A stretch of DNA of 64,000 bases, taken from contig NZ_JAMYWQ010000001.1 in assembly GCF_024160145.1 (NCBI RefSeq), forward strand, positions 62,001-126,000, read 5' to 3'. Shown piece by piece: positions 52,155-62,397 of the stretch. A model generated the notes under the pieces. That model was not told where the DNA came from, ran no database searches, and saw only the letters and a program-made list of their open reading frames with translations. Made by a program: the position numbers and the translations under genes. Position 1 is the first letter of the stretch. Each line of letters starts with the position of its first letter. Origin of the DNA: Serratia nevei. GTDB taxonomy: Bacteria; Pseudomonadota; Gammaproteobacteria; Enterobacterales; Enterobacteriaceae.

Positions 52155-53654
52155 ATGTCAGTACTGCGTATTGTGGCGCTGCTCGTCGCGACCGCCGCCG
52201 TGTCGCCCGCCCAGGCCAAACCCGCGCCCCACGACGCGGCCGGCGCCGAAAGCGGCATCCGTTGGCAATCTTGCCTCAACAGCGGCTTTCAGCGCTGGTT
52301 CGATGAGCCGCCGCCGCCGGGGCTGCGCTGCGGCTATCTCGAGGCGCCGCTGGCCTACGGCACGCCGCCCGCTCATGCGGCGCAGGCGGGCGAACAGACC
52401 GTGCGCCTGGCGCTGACCCTGTTGCCGGCCACCGGGCCGAAAAAGGGCAGCGTGGTGATGATCAGCGGCGGGCCGGGCCTGCCGGGTATCAATCCGTATC
52501 TGGGCAACGACGCACAGGTGGCCAGACTGCGAAAATCCTACGACATCATCGGTTACGATCCGCGCGGCGTCGGCCAGTCGACGCCGAAAATCTCCTGCCA
52601 GGTGGCCGAAGGCGACGAAACCCCGTCACCGGACGACAACGACGTGGCCGGTGCTGAGAGCCAGACCCGCACCCTGATTGCCGCCTGCATCAAACAAACC
52701 GGCGCGGACGTGCTGCAACATATCGGCACCGACGAGGCGGTTAACGATCTCAACGTCATTCGCCATGCGCTGGGCGAGCCAGGGCTGACGGCGGTGGCGT
52801 ACTCTTACGGCACCAAGGTGGCGGCGCTGTATGCCGAACGTTTTCCGAAGAAAACGCGCGCGCTGGTGCTGGACGGGGTGGTGGATCTGGCGGAAGACGA
52901 CTTCACCCAGCGGCTGAACCAGGAGCGGGGCTTCCAGCAAAGTTTCCTGCGCTTCGCCGCCTACTGCGGCAAAACTGACAGTTGCCAGCTCGGCGGCGGC
53001 GCCAATCAGGCGCTGCAGCGCTATCATGCCTTGCTGCGCAAGCTGCGTGAGCAGCCATTTGTCACCGCGGCGGGCTATGAAATCTCCGCCGAGGATGTGC
53101 TCACGGTCACGCGCTCGCTGCTGCTGTGGCCGGAACGCTGGCATGAGCTGGCGACCGTGCTGCGCCAGCTCGATGCCGGCATCGCTGGGCAGCAAGTGTC
53201 CGATCTGATCGACGAAAGCTATTCGCCGGATGCCGATGACGCCCTGAATGTCATCACCTGTGCTGACGTCGCTAACCCGACGGCCGATCCGCAGCGGCTG
53301 CGCAGCCAGCGGCAGGAGGTCAACACCGCCGCCCTGTACGCCCACTATCTGCCACTGCACGAGTACCCGCTGGAAATGTGCGATCTGTGGCCGTACCGCG
53401 GCAAAGATCGGCCGCACACCCCGGTGGCCGCAGCCGCGCTGCCGCCGCTGCTGTTCGTCGCCCAGCGCTACGATCCGACCACGCCGTACCGCAATGCGCA
53501 GGTGATGGCCGCCGCCTTTAAAAGCCCGCTGATCACCCGCGAACGCGATGGACACACGCTGGTGCTGAACGGCATCGACAGCTGTGTTGACGAAAGCGTG
53601 GTGGATTATCTGCTGGCGCCGAAAAAGCCGCGTCGCGACAAGACTTGCCGTTGA
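52155..53654 (+). CDS. Secreted alpha/beta hydrolase, tripeptidyl aminopeptidase-like
   Basis: 499 aa from the ATG at 52155 with AAAGGA 6 nt upstream. A signal peptide of about 21 residues ends SPAQA. The oxyanion region MISGGPGLPG, the nucleophile elbow VAYSYGTKVA (Ser at about 218), the C-terminal TAP-like domain with Asp in AQRYDPTTPYRNA and His in RERDGHTLV complete the triad. The family (S33) removes N-terminal peptides. Ten or so Cys suggest disulfides in the periplasm. Confidence 0.85.
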   Translation: MSVLRIVALLVATAAVSPAQAKPAPHDAAGAESGIRWQSCLNSGFQRWFDEPPPPGLRCGYLEAPLAYGTPPAHAAQAGEQTVRLALTLLPATGPKKGSVVMISGGPGLPGINPYLGNDAQVARLRKSYDIIGYDPRGVGQSTPKISCQVAEGDETPSPDDNDVAGAESQTRTLIAACIKQTGADVLQHIGTDEAVNDLNVIRHALGEPGLTAVAYSYGTKVAALYAERFPKKTRALVLDGVVDLAEDDFTQRLNQERGFQQSFLRFAAYCGKTDSCQLGGGANQALQRYHALLRKLREQPFVTAAGYEISAEDVLTVTRSLLLWPERWHELATVLRQLDAGIAGQQVSDLIDESYSPDADDALNVITCADVANPTADPQRLRSQRQEVNTAALYAHYLPLHEYPLEMCDLWPYRGKDRPHTPVAAAALPPLLFVAQRYDPTTPYRNAQVMAAAFKSPLITRERDGHTLVLNGIDSCVDESVVDYLLAPKKPRRDKTCR

Positions 53655-53656
53655 AG

Positions 53657-53679
53657 AGGCCGGGCGGAAGCCCCGGCCT
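53657..53679. terminator. Hairpin between hydrolase gene and sfuC
   Basis: AGGCCGGG and CCCGGCCT form an 8-bp stem with a 7-nt loop in the 33-bp gap between convergent genes. Confidence 0.55.
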
Positions 53680-53687
53680 TAAGTGAG

Positions 53688-54725
53688 TCAACCGGCGAAA
53701 ATATGCGCCTGGCCCATCACGTTGAGAGTGACCTGAGAGCCGGGCTGAAGACCTTCGCGGCTGACGGTTTTGATCTCGATTTGCGCGCCGCCGGCGGCCA
53801 TTTGCAGGTTGAGCGTAGAGACGAAACCGGCGAAATCGATGCCGGTGATCACCGCCTGGCCGCGCTGCGCCGGATCGGACAAACCGATTTGAATCTGCTC
53901 CGGGCGCAGCATGATGCGCGCCGGGCCGCTGCGTTGCCGATCGTCGACGGCAACGCGCCCCAATGCGCAGTCGGCCCAGCCGTGCGCCAGTTCGGCGGTC
54001 AACACCAGCGTTTCGCCAAGGAAGCTGGCGGTCGGCTCATCGACCGGCCGCAGATAGAGGTCTTGCGGCGCGCCCACCTGCGCCAGCCGGCCGTTGCGCA
54101 TCACCGCTACCTGATCGGCGAACGACAGCGCTTCGCTCTGATCGTGGGTGACCAGAATCGACGCCACCTTGGCCTCCGTCAGCAGTTCGGCGACCGCTTT
54201 GCGGGTGGCGGCGCGCAGGCCGGTATCCAGCGCCGAGAACGGTTCGTCCAGCAGCATCAGCCGGGGTTGCTGCGACAGGGCGCGCGCCAGTGCCACCCGT
54301 TGCTGCTGCCCGCCGGACAACTCGTGCGGCCACAGCGCGGCCAGACGGCGATCCAGCGCCACCATCTCCATCAGCGCCTCGATGCGCCGTTGTTTCTCAC
54401 GCTTGCTGCCTTTAAGGCCAAAACCGATGTTGCCGGCGACGGTAAAGTGCGGGAACAGCGCGCCATCCTGCGGGACGAAGCCGATGCCGCGCAGATGCGC
54501 CGGCACCCAGCCGCCGCCGTTGCCCATGGCTTGCCCCTGCAGCAGGATCTGGCCGCCGTCAGGAATTTCAAAGCCGGCGATGATGCGCAGCAGGGTGGTT
54601 TTGCCGGAGCCGGAGGGGCCGACGATCGCCGTGCGGCTGCCGGCGGCAACCTGCAGGTCGATGTGTTCCAGCACCCTGGTGGCGTTATAAGATTTTTCGA
54701 TACCGTGCAGTTCGAGCGTGCTCAT
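53688..54725 (-). CDS. sfuC: Ferric iron ABC transporter ATPase SfuC
   Basis: 345 aa from the ATG at 54725, which overlaps the sfuB stop. Walker [10 protein letters not shown], signature LSGGQQQR, Walker [13 protein letters not shown]. It drives uptake of Fe3+ from the periplasm with SfuA and SfuB. The C-terminal regulatory domain (about 240-345) is FbpC-like. Confidence 0.93.
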   Translation of the reverse strand: MSTLELHGIEKSYNATRVLEHIDLQVAAGSRTAIVGPSGSGKTTLLRIIAGFEIPDGGQILLQGQAMGNGGGWVPAHLRGIGFVPQDGALFPHFTVAGNIGFGLKGSKREKQRRIEALMEMVALDRRLAALWPHELSGGQQQRVALARALSQQPRLMLLDEPFSALDTGLRAATRKAVAELLTEAKVASILVTHDQSEALSFADQVAVMRNGRLAQVGAPQDLYLRPVDEPTASFLGETLVLTAELAHGWADCALGRVAVDDRQRSGPARIMLRPEQIQIGLSDPAQRGQAVITGIDFAGFVSTLNLQMAAGGAQIEIKTVSREGLQPGSQVTLNVMGQAHIFAG

Positions 54726-56305
54726 AGTCCCGCCGTGCGTTTGGATTGAGAATAAAGAAGCCAGGTGAGCGGCAATGACAGCGCCACCATAATCAGCGCA
54801 TAAGGCGCGGCGGCGACGTAGTCTATCTCGCTGGTCAGCGCCCAAAATCCGGTGGCCAGCGTGCGGGTGCCGTTCGGCGCCAGCAACAGCGTGGCGGTCA
54901 GTTCATTGGCGATCGCCAGAAACACCAGCGCCGCGCCCGCCGCGGCACCCGGCGCCGCCAGCCGTAGCGTAGTGCTCCACAGCGCCTGCGCCGGCGATTT
55001 GCCGAGGCTGCGCGCCACGTTTTCCAATTCCACCGGCGCCTGTGCGATGCCGGCACGCAGATTGATCAGCGCCCGAGGCATAAACATCAGCAAATACGCC
55101 AGAAGCAGGGTGATTTCGGTTTGGTAAATCGGCCGGACGCTGTGAATGGTGATGGTCACCAGGGCCAGCGCCACCACGATGCCGGGCAGCGAGCTGGTCA
55201 CGTAGTTGCAGCCCTCCAGCACGCGGTACAGCCGGGCCGGATAGCGCACCGACAGCCAGGCCATCGGAATGGCGCACAGCGTGATCAGCAACGCGCCGAC
55301 GGCGGACAGCGACAGCGTTTGCCACAGCGCGGGCCACAGCTCGGCGTTGCGCCACACCTCGAATCCCCCCAGCCACAGCCAGCGGGCCAGGGTAATGAAA
55401 GGCACGCCCAGCGCCAGTGCGGTCAGCGAAATCGGCAGCAGCAGCGCCAGCGCGGCGAACGGCAGCGAAAGGCGACGCGGCGTTTGGCTGCGGGCGCTGC
55501 CGGAACCGACGCGAGCATAGCGCGCGCGGCCGCGGCTGAGAGCCTCAAGCAACAGTAACCCGAGGCAGCACAGCACCAATACGCCGGCCAGCATGTTGGC
55601 CGCCGGGCCGTTGAAGGTCGACTGGAACTGATCGAAGATCGCGGTGGTGAAGGTATCGAAACGGATCATGGCATACAGGCCATACTCCGCCAGCAGGTGC
55701 AATGCGATCAGCAGGGAACCGCCCCAGACCGCCAGCTTCAGCTGCGGCAGCACCACGCGGCAAAAGACCGCCAACGGCGGGGAACCGAGCGAGGTGGCGA
55801 CGTCTTCGATACCGGGATCCAGACGGCGCAGCACGGCGGCGGCCGGCAGGTAAATGAACGGGAAATAGGCGAGCACCGAGATGAAGACCCCGGCGCTCAA
55901 GCCGTGCATCGACGGCACCAGGCTGATCCAGGCATAGCTTTGCACAAAGGCCGGCACTGCCAGCGGCGCGGTGGCCAATACCGCCCAGAGACGGCGGCCC
56001 GGCAGCGTGGTGCGCTCGGTCAACCAGGCCAGGGCCACGCCCAGCACGGCGCAGACAGGCAGCGTCAGCACCACCAACAGCAGGGTGTTCAACAGCAGTT
56101 CCGCCACGCGCGGGCGGAAAACCAGAGCGTTGACCGTTTGCCAGCCGGTTTCAAACGCCACGCCGATAACGAATCCCAGCGGCAACAGCGCCAGCAGCGA
56201 CAGCAGCACGGCGCTGGCCACCACGATCGCCCCCGGCCGCGGGTGACGAGGGACAACAGAATAACGCCGCGCGGTCTGCGCGGCGTGGGGACTCGGGTTT
56301 GACAT
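54722..56305 (-). CDS. sfuB: Ferric iron ABC transporter permease SfuB
   Basis: 527 aa from the ATG at 56305, the length recalled for S. marcescens SfuB. Two fused permease halves with about twelve spans; the EAA-like loops are [17 protein letters not shown] and [18 protein letters not shown]. It forms the inner-membrane channel for Fe3+ delivered by SfuA. Confidence 0.94.
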   Translation of the reverse strand: MSNPSPHAAQTARRYSVVPRHPRPGAIVVASAVLLSLLALLPLGFVIGVAFETGWQTVNALVFRPRVAELLLNTLLLVVLTLPVCAVLGVALAWLTERTTLPGRRLWAVLATAPLAVPAFVQSYAWISLVPSMHGLSAGVFISVLAYFPFIYLPAAAVLRRLDPGIEDVATSLGSPPLAVFCRVVLPQLKLAVWGGSLLIALHLLAEYGLYAMIRFDTFTTAIFDQFQSTFNGPAANMLAGVLVLCCLGLLLLEALSRGRARYARVGSGSARSQTPRRLSLPFAALALLLPISLTALALGVPFITLARWLWLGGFEVWRNAELWPALWQTLSLSAVGALLITLCAIPMAWLSVRYPARLYRVLEGCNYVTSSLPGIVVALALVTITIHSVRPIYQTEITLLLAYLLMFMPRALINLRAGIAQAPVELENVARSLGKSPAQALWSTTLRLAAPGAAAGAALVFLAIANELTATLLLAPNGTRTLATGFWALTSEIDYVAAAPYALIMVALSLPLTWLLYSQSKRTAGL

Positions 56306-56338
56306 AACGATCAACAACTCTCGGTTTGCCGGCGGGCC

Positions 56339-57355
56339 TTACAGCAGGCCGGCTTCGGTCATCAGTTCGACCACTTTTTTACTGTTCAGCTGCGCGGCGT
56401 CTACTTTCGGTGCGTCCAGATCTTTCAGCGGCACCAGTTTCGGGTTGGAGGCCGCGCCGACGCCGACGGCGTATTCGAAGGCGTTGTTGGTGCGCAGGAT
56501 CTCCTGGCCCTGTTTGCCGGTGATCCACTTGATGAACGCCTGCGCCTGCTGCTGATGCTTGCTGGAAGCCAGCACGCCGCCGCCGGAGATGCTGACGAAC
56601 GCGCCCGGATCCTGATGTTTGAAGTAGTACAGCTTGATGTTGTTGCTGTTCTCGCCGGTTTTAGCGCCATCCACGAACGGGTAGTAGTGATAGATCACGC
56701 CGCTGTCGACCTGGCCGGCATTGACCGCTTTCATTACCGTGCTGTTGCCCTTATAGGCGGTGAAGTTGGTTTTCATCGCTTTCAGCCATTCCAGCGTCGC
56801 TTTCTCGCCTTTCAACGCCAGCAGCGCGCTGACGATCGCCTGGAAATCGGCGCCCGACGGCGAGGCGGCCCAGCGGCCTTTCCATTCCGGCTTGGCCAGG
56901 TCCAGCAGCGACTTCGGCAGCTGCGCTTCGGTCAGCTTGGCCGGGTTGTAGACGAACACGGTAGAGCGGGCGGCGATGCCGATCCAGCGGCCGTGGCTTG
57001 GGCGATACTGCGGTTCCACCTGGGCCAGCGTCGCGGCGTCCAGCGGGGCGAACAGCTTGGCGTTATCCACCAACACCATCGCCGGGGAGTTTTCCGTCAG
57101 GAAGACATCGGCAGGCGAAGCGCTGCCTTCTTGCACCAGCTGATTGCCCAGCTCGCTGTCGCCGCCGTTGCGCAGCGTGACCTTGATGCCGGTGTCTTTG
57201 GTAAACCCGTCGACCCAGGATTTCACCAGGTTTTCATGTTGGGCGTTGTAAATGACGATGCCCTGATCGGCCGAGGCCGCCTGAGCGCCGAAGGCCAGCA
57301 TCATCGAGGAGGCGAGCAGGGCGACGGGGCCGAGAGATGAAATACGCAGCTTCAT
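56339..57355 (-). CDS. sfuA: Periplasmic ferric-iron-binding protein SfuA
   Basis: 338 aa with a signal peptide of about 27 residues ending AQA. Bacterial ferric-binding protein: IVIYNAQHE at the mature start supplies the iron-ligand region, DVFLTENSPA and the later VIYHYYPF Tyr pair fit the iron-binding Tyr residues. First gene of sfuABC; a Fur-like box lies upstream. Confidence 0.95.
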   Translation of the reverse strand: MKLRISSLGPVALLASSMMLAFGAQAASADQGIVIYNAQHENLVKSWVDGFTKDTGIKVTLRNGGDSELGNQLVQEGSASPADVFLTENSPAMVLVDNAKLFAPLDAATLAQVEPQYRPSHGRWIGIAARSTVFVYNPAKLTEAQLPKSLLDLAKPEWKGRWAASPSGADFQAIVSALLALKGEKATLEWLKAMKTNFTAYKGNSTVMKAVNAGQVDSGVIYHYYPFVDGAKTGENSNNIKLYYFKHQDPGAFVSISGGGVLASSKHQQQAQAFIKWITGKQGQEILRTNNAFEYAVGVGAASNPKLVPLKDLDAPKVDAAQLNSKKVVELMTEAGLL

Positions 57356-57437
57356 GCAGTTATCCTTTTAGCGTTCGAATGAGGAAAACGAATATCGCCT
57401 GGCAAGCGCAAGCAGCCCGATTTTAGCCAAGAACATC

Positions 57438-57460
57438 AATAATGATAGTGAAAACGATTC
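57438..57460. promoter_or_regulatory. Fur-like box upstream of sfuA
   Basis: AATAATGATAGTGAAAACGATTC shares the ATAATGATA half of the Fur consensus and has a weaker second half (about 12 of 19 positions). It lies 80-105 bp upstream of the sfuA ATG, fitting iron repression. Confidence 0.6.
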
Positions 57461-57628
57461 GTATTAAATTATTTTTGACGATCGCTCACAAAATGAATGG
57501 CCCTAAGGATAAGTTAAGTTTCGGCTGGAAAAATCTGAATTGATTGTCTGAATAGAATTGGGCTGCGTTATCTCACAGTGAGCGGCCACCTGCCATCGCA
57601 GGCAGCCGCCCGTCAGGCTTGCTTCTTG

Positions 57629-58204
57629 TCACGCCAGCACAAACTCACCGTTGCCAACGCCGAAGAACTGCCCGTTGATGCTGCCCGCCCACTGCGGCGG
57701 ATGAACCAAAGAGGCCAGCACCCGGCCATTCTCCAGCAGCGTCAGGACGATCGAACCGGGGTTGATGGCCAATTGCAGGGTTAACGGAACGCCGATCAGA
57801 TTTTCGGCATCGGGCACGGTGCCTTGCAAATAAATCGTCGGGATGTTGATGTTACCGTCTGAGCCAGTGCCGGTGGCCTGGCCGACAAAACGCACCGATG
57901 TACCGCTTGATGGGGCATTGGGACCGATATTGGCAAGCTGCGCGGAAATTTGCACGGTCTCCGCATGTGGCGCGCAGCCACACCCGCATCCACAGCCCTG
58001 GAAGCTGAAGTAGCCGCAGATATTTTGTTGGCACCCGCATCCACACAAGGATTGCGGATGCACTTGCTGGTTGAACGCCGGTTTCAATTGCGGATGTTGG
58101 TTGAGCAGCGCCTGGCGGCTCTGCACTTCCGCGTTATAAGCGTCACGTGATTGTTTATTCAATGCGTTAGCCTGTTCAGGCGTAATATCTTGCAATGAAG
58201 GCAT
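57629..58204 (-). CDS. Orphan protein with Cys-Gly run
   Basis: 191 aa, no signal peptide. Three parts: a hydrophilic helical N-terminus (1-50; ITPEQANALNKQSRDAYNAE), a Cys-Gly segment at 54-77 with eight Cys (CGCGC, then C63, then CGCGCGC), and a beta-rich C-terminal domain (about 80-191) that ends in a Gly-rich GQFFGVGNGEF. A near-direct DNA repeat (TGTGGATGCGGGTG) underlies the two Cys runs. I do not recognise the family. The runs could bind metal, form disulfides or be modified. The gene borders a 0.7-kb AT-rich region. Confidence 0.75.
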   Translation of the reverse strand: MPSLQDITPEQANALNKQSRDAYNAEVQSRQALLNQHPQLKPAFNQQVHPQSLCGCGCQQNICGYFSFQGCGCGCGCAPHAETVQISAQLANIGPNAPSSGTSVRFVGQATGTGSDGNINIPTIYLQGTVPDAENLIGVPLTLQLAINPGSIVLTLLENGRVLASLVHPPQWAGSINGQFFGVGNGEFVLA

Positions 58205-58914
58205 AGGTAAACTCCTGTGATTTTTTGCTGAGTCAGTCTGAAGTGCATATCACGCTGAATCCGGTTAGCCACCAGACAGGTAATTGCATCTGAATGGAAA
58301 TAGTCATTGCCCTCGAAAGAAAAACGGTATGGAAAGCAGACCGTTGCATCTTATTCTCACGGCAAGCGTTTATATTTCCGGTTTGTTCTTACGGGAATTA
58401 TTTTTGATTCAATCATTCGCCAGTCATTGATTTTATAACCGGCGGTGGCTTCATGTATATCTCGAAGCCATTTAAAGGTAGTTAGGTGTCATAGAGATAT
58501 CAAGTGAGGTTTTTAATTTTATTTTTAAATGGAAATGCTACTGATTTCTTTAGTCCATTATTTTGCTGTTAACCTTTTTTTGCAACCAATTAATTAATAT
58601 GAATTAAGTGATTATTATATTTTATCATGTTGATTTTTATTAAATTATTTTTCTGTTTCATTTTTTTTAAATATTCTCAGTGTATTCATAGAGGTGACAG
58701 GTAAGTGTGGATTTACATTTGACTTACATCAGTTCCTTGTCAACGCTGTAATGGCAATTAAGCTGTTGCAATGGTGACGTCTTGTTATCGAACGGCGTTC
58801 TTTTTCTCCAGTCTTTTCATATCGTTCTTCAGCGTTTCGTTCAGGTATTAATAACACGGCCTGTCAACGCGAATGACGAGCCATATTCAGTAAAAAATCG
58901 TGAGAGAGGTGCCT
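58205..58914. other. AT-rich intergenic region
   Basis: 710 bp between divergent orphan genes, strongly AT-rich from 58500 to 58700, with no convincing ORF. It must carry both promoters and is probably bound by H-NS. I see no repeats, terminators or RNA genes that I can support. Confidence 0.55.
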
Positions 58915-59184
58915 ATGTCTAATGGTCCGTTTTATACCAATCCTATCGTGGTCATCGATGTAGCTAATGATTGCGTGCATGTGGAAATGGCGATCGATGG
59001 AGGATTATACGAAAACGTGTTTCCGCTGTCGGTAGCGGCTAATGAACCCTATCCGAAATTGCTGGTGAATCTGGCGATCCAGGCGCAGGCGAGCGGTAAA
59101 TCCTTAATGGTATGGGGGGAGCCCGGTCCAGAGCCGGTTAAAGGCCTGCCGCTGTTTGGTATCACGACCGTGAACATCAAGTAG
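58915..59184 (+). CDS. Orphan 89-aa protein, possible small beta-barrel
   Basis: 89 aa from the ATG at 58915 with GAGAGG 7 nt upstream; a GTG five codons earlier is less likely. No signal peptide. Alternating strands (PIVVIDVANDCVHVEMAID), a helix (LLVNLAIQAQASGK), then strands ending GLPLFGITTVNI. The order strand-helix-strand recalls small OB-fold B-subunit-like domains, but this is a loose impression. Function unknown. Confidence 0.65.
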   Translation: MSNGPFYTNPIVVIDVANDCVHVEMAIDGGLYENVFPLSVAANEPYPKLLVNLAIQAQASGKSLMVWGEPGPEPVKGLPLFGITTVNIK

Positions 59185-59359
59185 AGGACGGCAACGCACA
59201 TTGTGTTTGCAAGCGAAAAGCGCGGTGAGGGATATTCCTTTGATAATGAAAGAAATTCAACACCGCTTTTGGTTATGACTCATAGCGATTAATGATTTAA
59301 TTTATTCCACTGCCACATTGCATATTGAACGCGATAAAACACTAAACAGGGATATCGAC

Positions 59360-60979
59360 GTGAAATATTCATTTAATGGCAAGAATTTGGCTGGTTTAAT
59401 CCTCCTGGCTTTTAACGCGGCGGTCGCTCAGGCGGCCGATGTACCGGCGGACGCTAAACTGGCGCCGGTACAGGAATTGGTGCGCGCCAACGGGTATGAA
59501 CCGGCGACGCTGGATCCGAACCTGGCCGAGAGCAATGTGGAGTTCTACATTTTCAACGATCTGTTCGAAGGTTTGCTGCGCGTCGGGAAAGACGGCGAAG
59601 CGATCCCGGCGCTGGCGCAGAAATGGGAGCAGCAGGGCAACGTCTGGACCTTCCATCTGCGGCCGCAGGCCAAATGGTCGAACGGCGATCCGGTGACCGC
59701 CGACGATTTCGTCTACAGCTGGCGGCGCCTCACCGATCCGCAGACCGCGTCGCCGTACGGCAGCTATCTGGCTTCGGCCTACGTGCTGAATGCCGCGGCA
59801 ATCAACGCCGGCAGCAAACCGCCGAGCGAGCTGGGCGTCAAGGCGCTGGACGCGCACACCCTGCAGGTGACGCTGTCGGAGCCCAACTCCTACCTGCTCA
59901 AGCAGCTGGTGCATTTTCCGGTCTTGCCGGTTAACCGCAAGGTGGTGGAGCAGTACGGCAAAAACTGGACTCAACCGGCGCATTTTGTCGGCAACGGCGC
60001 GTTCCGCCTCAGCCAGTGGGTGGTGAACGAAAAGGTGGTGGTGGAGCGTAACCCGCAGTATTGGGACAATGCCAACACCGTGCTCAACAAGGTGACGTTC
60101 TTGCCGATACAGGGCTTCCCGGAAGTGGCGCGCTTTCGCGCCGGCGAGGTTGAGTTAGGGTATACCACGCCGCCGGAGCTGTATCAGCAGCTGAAAAAAA
60201 CGCTCGGTGAGCAACAGCTGGTGACCTATCCGCTGCTCTCCACCAGTTATTTCGCCTTCAACAACCGCCAGGCGCCGTTTAACGATGTGCGGGTGCGCCA
60301 GGCGCTGAATCTGGCGCTGGACAAAGAGATTATCGCCGGCAAGGTGCTGGGGTACGGCCAACAGCCGGCCTGGACCTTTACCCCCACGGGGGCGGGCGGC
60401 TATAGCCTGCAGCCCGGCGCTGCGGCCGGCTGGACGCCGGAGCAACGCCACGCCCAGGCCAAGCAACTGCTGGCGCAGGCCGGTTTCAACGCCGAAAATC
60501 CGCTGCGCTTTACCGTGCTGTACAGCAACGACGCCACCATCAAGAAGATCGTCATCGCCGCCGCCGCCATGTGGAAAAAGAACCTTGGGGTAGAGGCCAC
60601 CTTGCAAAGCCAGGAGCGTAAAGTGACGCTGGATACTATCAACCGCGGGCAGTACGGCGTGGCCTTTACCCGCTGGCTGGCGGATTACAACGATCCGTCT
60701 ACCTTCCTGAACGTGTTCCGCTCCGACAGCAGCGAGAACAGCCCCAAATACCATAACCCGGACTATGACCGTATTCTGCATCAGGCGACGGCGGCGCAGA
60801 CGCCGCAGCAGGTGCAGAACTACTTCCAGCAGGCCGAGACGGTGCTGGCTGCCGATACGCCGGTGGCGCCGCTGTACTACGAGGCCAATGCCACGCTCAT
60901 TAAACCCTACGTGAAGGGGATCGATTTTACCCGTCAGGGCGCCTTGTACGATAAAAACGTCTACCTTCTCGAGCACTGA
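59360..60979 (+). CDS. Oligopeptide-binding protein (OppA/MppA-like)
   Basis: 539 aa from a GTG at 59360 with AGGGA 7 nt upstream; this places the signal peptide (about 25 residues ending AQA) at the very N-terminus, unlike the longer frame. Family 5 binding protein: TLDPNLAESN, WSNGDPVTADDFVYSWRR and YNDPSTFLNVFRS. It captures peptides in the periplasm. No permease genes adjoin, so it probably shares another Opp-type transporter. Confidence 0.9.
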   Translation: MKYSFNGKNLAGLILLAFNAAVAQAADVPADAKLAPVQELVRANGYEPATLDPNLAESNVEFYIFNDLFEGLLRVGKDGEAIPALAQKWEQQGNVWTFHLRPQAKWSNGDPVTADDFVYSWRRLTDPQTASPYGSYLASAYVLNAAAINAGSKPPSELGVKALDAHTLQVTLSEPNSYLLKQLVHFPVLPVNRKVVEQYGKNWTQPAHFVGNGAFRLSQWVVNEKVVVERNPQYWDNANTVLNKVTFLPIQGFPEVARFRAGEVELGYTTPPELYQQLKKTLGEQQLVTYPLLSTSYFAFNNRQAPFNDVRVRQALNLALDKEIIAGKVLGYGQQPAWTFTPTGAGGYSLQPGAAAGWTPEQRHAQAKQLLAQAGFNAENPLRFTVLYSNDATIKKIVIAAAAMWKKNLGVEATLQSQERKVTLDTINRGQYGVAFTRWLADYNDPSTFLNVFRSDSSENSPKYHNPDYDRILHQATAAQTPQQVQNYFQQAETVLAADTPVAPLYYEANATLIKPYVKGIDFTRQGALYDKNVYLLEH

Positions 60980-60983
60980 GAAA

Positions 60984-61017
60984 TATAAAAGCGGCTGATT
61001 TATATCAGCCGCTTTTA
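60984..61017 (+). terminator. Rho-independent terminator after oppA-like gene
   Basis: AAAAGCGGCTGAT, short loop, ATCAGCCGCTTTT: a perfect stem whose lower part gives A and U tracts on both strands. Confidence 0.85.
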
Positions 61018-61126
61018 TAGATTCGTGTTTAATAACATTATCCTAAATACTCCATAAACGACGGGCAATCTTTTCTTCCCGCTGAAGAAAACACCGCCTA
61101 TACTGCGCCGGTAGTTTATATGCAGT

Positions 61127-61275
61127 ATCTCGTTTGGCGAGGCTCCTATACAAACACAGGTTACTGATCTGACGACATCGAGAGATGCCCAAGGTTAAGA
61201 CAGGCTTTATCGGATTAAGGTTCAGCCCAAAGTAACTTCCGAGCAACAATTCGGATACGTTGTATAGTGCTAAAA
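61127..61275 (+). ncRNA. M-box (ykoK) magnesium riboswitch
   Basis: The leader of mgtE carries the diagnostic GGCGAGGCTCCTATACAA (61136-61153) and a matching TTGTATAG at 61260-61267 that closes the helix; the intervening GATGCCCAAGG and TTCAGCCCAAAG segments also fit the M-box core. M-boxes bind Mg2+ and switch off Mg transporter genes. Boundaries are approximate. Confidence 0.88.
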
Positions 61276-61320
61276 CCTGGACGCGGAGATAGGCAGTCTG
61301 CACTCCCTCTGTGGTTACGC

Positions 61321-61361
61321 CCCTATGCGATTCGCTGTTGAAGTTCAAAACAGAAATAGGG
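61321..61361 (+). promoter_or_regulatory. Possible Shine-Dalgarno-masking helix upstream of mgtE
   Basis: CCCTAT (61321-61326) can pair with ATAGGG (61356-61361), which is the mgtE ribosome site 7 nt before the ATG. I see no U-tract terminator in this leader, so the M-box may act on translation through this pairing or through Rho. Confidence 0.45.
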
Positions 61362-61368
61362 ACTGACA

Positions 61369-62391
61369 ATGATCAAGTCACATCAACATTATTCTTCTCC
61401 GGCGCTGAGCGCGACTGAAACTCTCGACGAGACCTCGGTCGCCGGCTATATGAACGCCGATTTTATTACTGTTCCCGCGACGATGACGGTCAATCATGCC
61501 CGGGAATATTTACTTTCACAGCTTAAAACGGACGAAATTCCCACCCAGGTATTTATTACCGCAGACGATTATCATCTGCGCGGCACGCTGTCGGTGAAAA
61601 AACTGCTGCAGTGCGACGAGCAGGATAAAGCGGTCGGCGTGATGATGGATCACAGCTATTTTCAGGTTTCCCCCGACGACGATCGCAACGACGTGGCGCA
61701 TCTGCTCGGCAAGGGCGGCCTGGACGTGGTGCCGGTGGTGGCGAACAATACGCTGGTCGGCGTGCTGGGGGAGCGAGAGATCGCCCGCCTGGTCGAGGAT
61801 GAAAATACCGAAGATGCGCAGCGCCAGGGCGCGAGCCTGCCGCTGGACAAGCCTTATCTGGAAACCAGCCCGTGGGCGCTGTGGCGCAAACGCTCGGTCT
61901 GGCTGCTGATGCTGTTCGTCGCCGAGGCTTACACCGGCAACGTGCTGAAGGCGTTTGAGGATCAGCTCGAAGCGGCGATTGCGCTGGCGTTCTTCATCCC
62001 GCTGCTGATCGGCACCGGCGGCAACAGCGGTACCCAGATCACCTCCACGCTGGTGCGTGCCATGGCGCTGGGCGAAGTCAGCTTGCGTAATCTGGGCGCG
62101 GTGATCCGCAAAGAGGTCACGACCTCGCTGCTGATCGCCGTCACCATCGGCCTGGCGGCCTGGGTGCGTGCCTGGATCATGGGCGTCGGCATGGAGGTGA
62201 CGCTGGTGGTCAGCCTGTCGCTGGTGGCGATCACCGTGTGGAGCGCGATTGTCTCGTCGATCATTCCGATGCTGCTGAAACGGCTCGGTATCGATCCGGC
62301 GGTGGTGTCGGCGCCGTTTATCGCCACCTTTATCGACGGCACCGGCCTGATTATTTATTTCAAAATTGCCCAGTACGTCTTGGGAATTTAA
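61369..62391 (+). CDS. mgtE: Magnesium transporter MgtE family
   Basis: 340 aa, shorter than the 450-aa type because the N-domain is nearly absent. Two CBS domains (about 27-140; HSYFQVSPDDD, LDVVPVVANN) precede five membrane spans. The pore-lining motif TGGNSGTQ (about 219-226) and the late FIDGTGLIIYF are intact. The M-box upstream supports Mg2+ as substrate. Confidence 0.9.
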   Translation: MIKSHQHYSSPALSATETLDETSVAGYMNADFITVPATMTVNHAREYLLSQLKTDEIPTQVFITADDYHLRGTLSVKKLLQCDEQDKAVGVMMDHSYFQVSPDDDRNDVAHLLGKGGLDVVPVVANNTLVGVLGEREIARLVEDENTEDAQRQGASLPLDKPYLETSPWALWRKRSVWLLMLFVAEAYTGNVLKAFEDQLEAAIALAFFIPLLIGTGGNSGTQITSTLVRAMALGEVSLRNLGAVIRKEVTTSLLIAVTIGLAAWVRAWIMGVGMEVTLVVSLSLVAITVWSAIVSSIIPMLLKRLGIDPAVVSAPFIATFIDGTGLIIYFKIAQYVLGI

Positions 62392-62397
62392 ACGGAT

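Noticed and set aside
57960-58045. Short GC-rich repeats in the Cys-run coding segment as a CRISPR or REP array
   Set aside because: The repeats are two in-frame copies coding Cys-Gly runs, without spacers or palindromic units.
61043-61369. 108-codon minus-strand ORF opposite the mgtE leader
   Set aside because: It is antisense to the M-box riboswitch, whose conservation explains the open frame.
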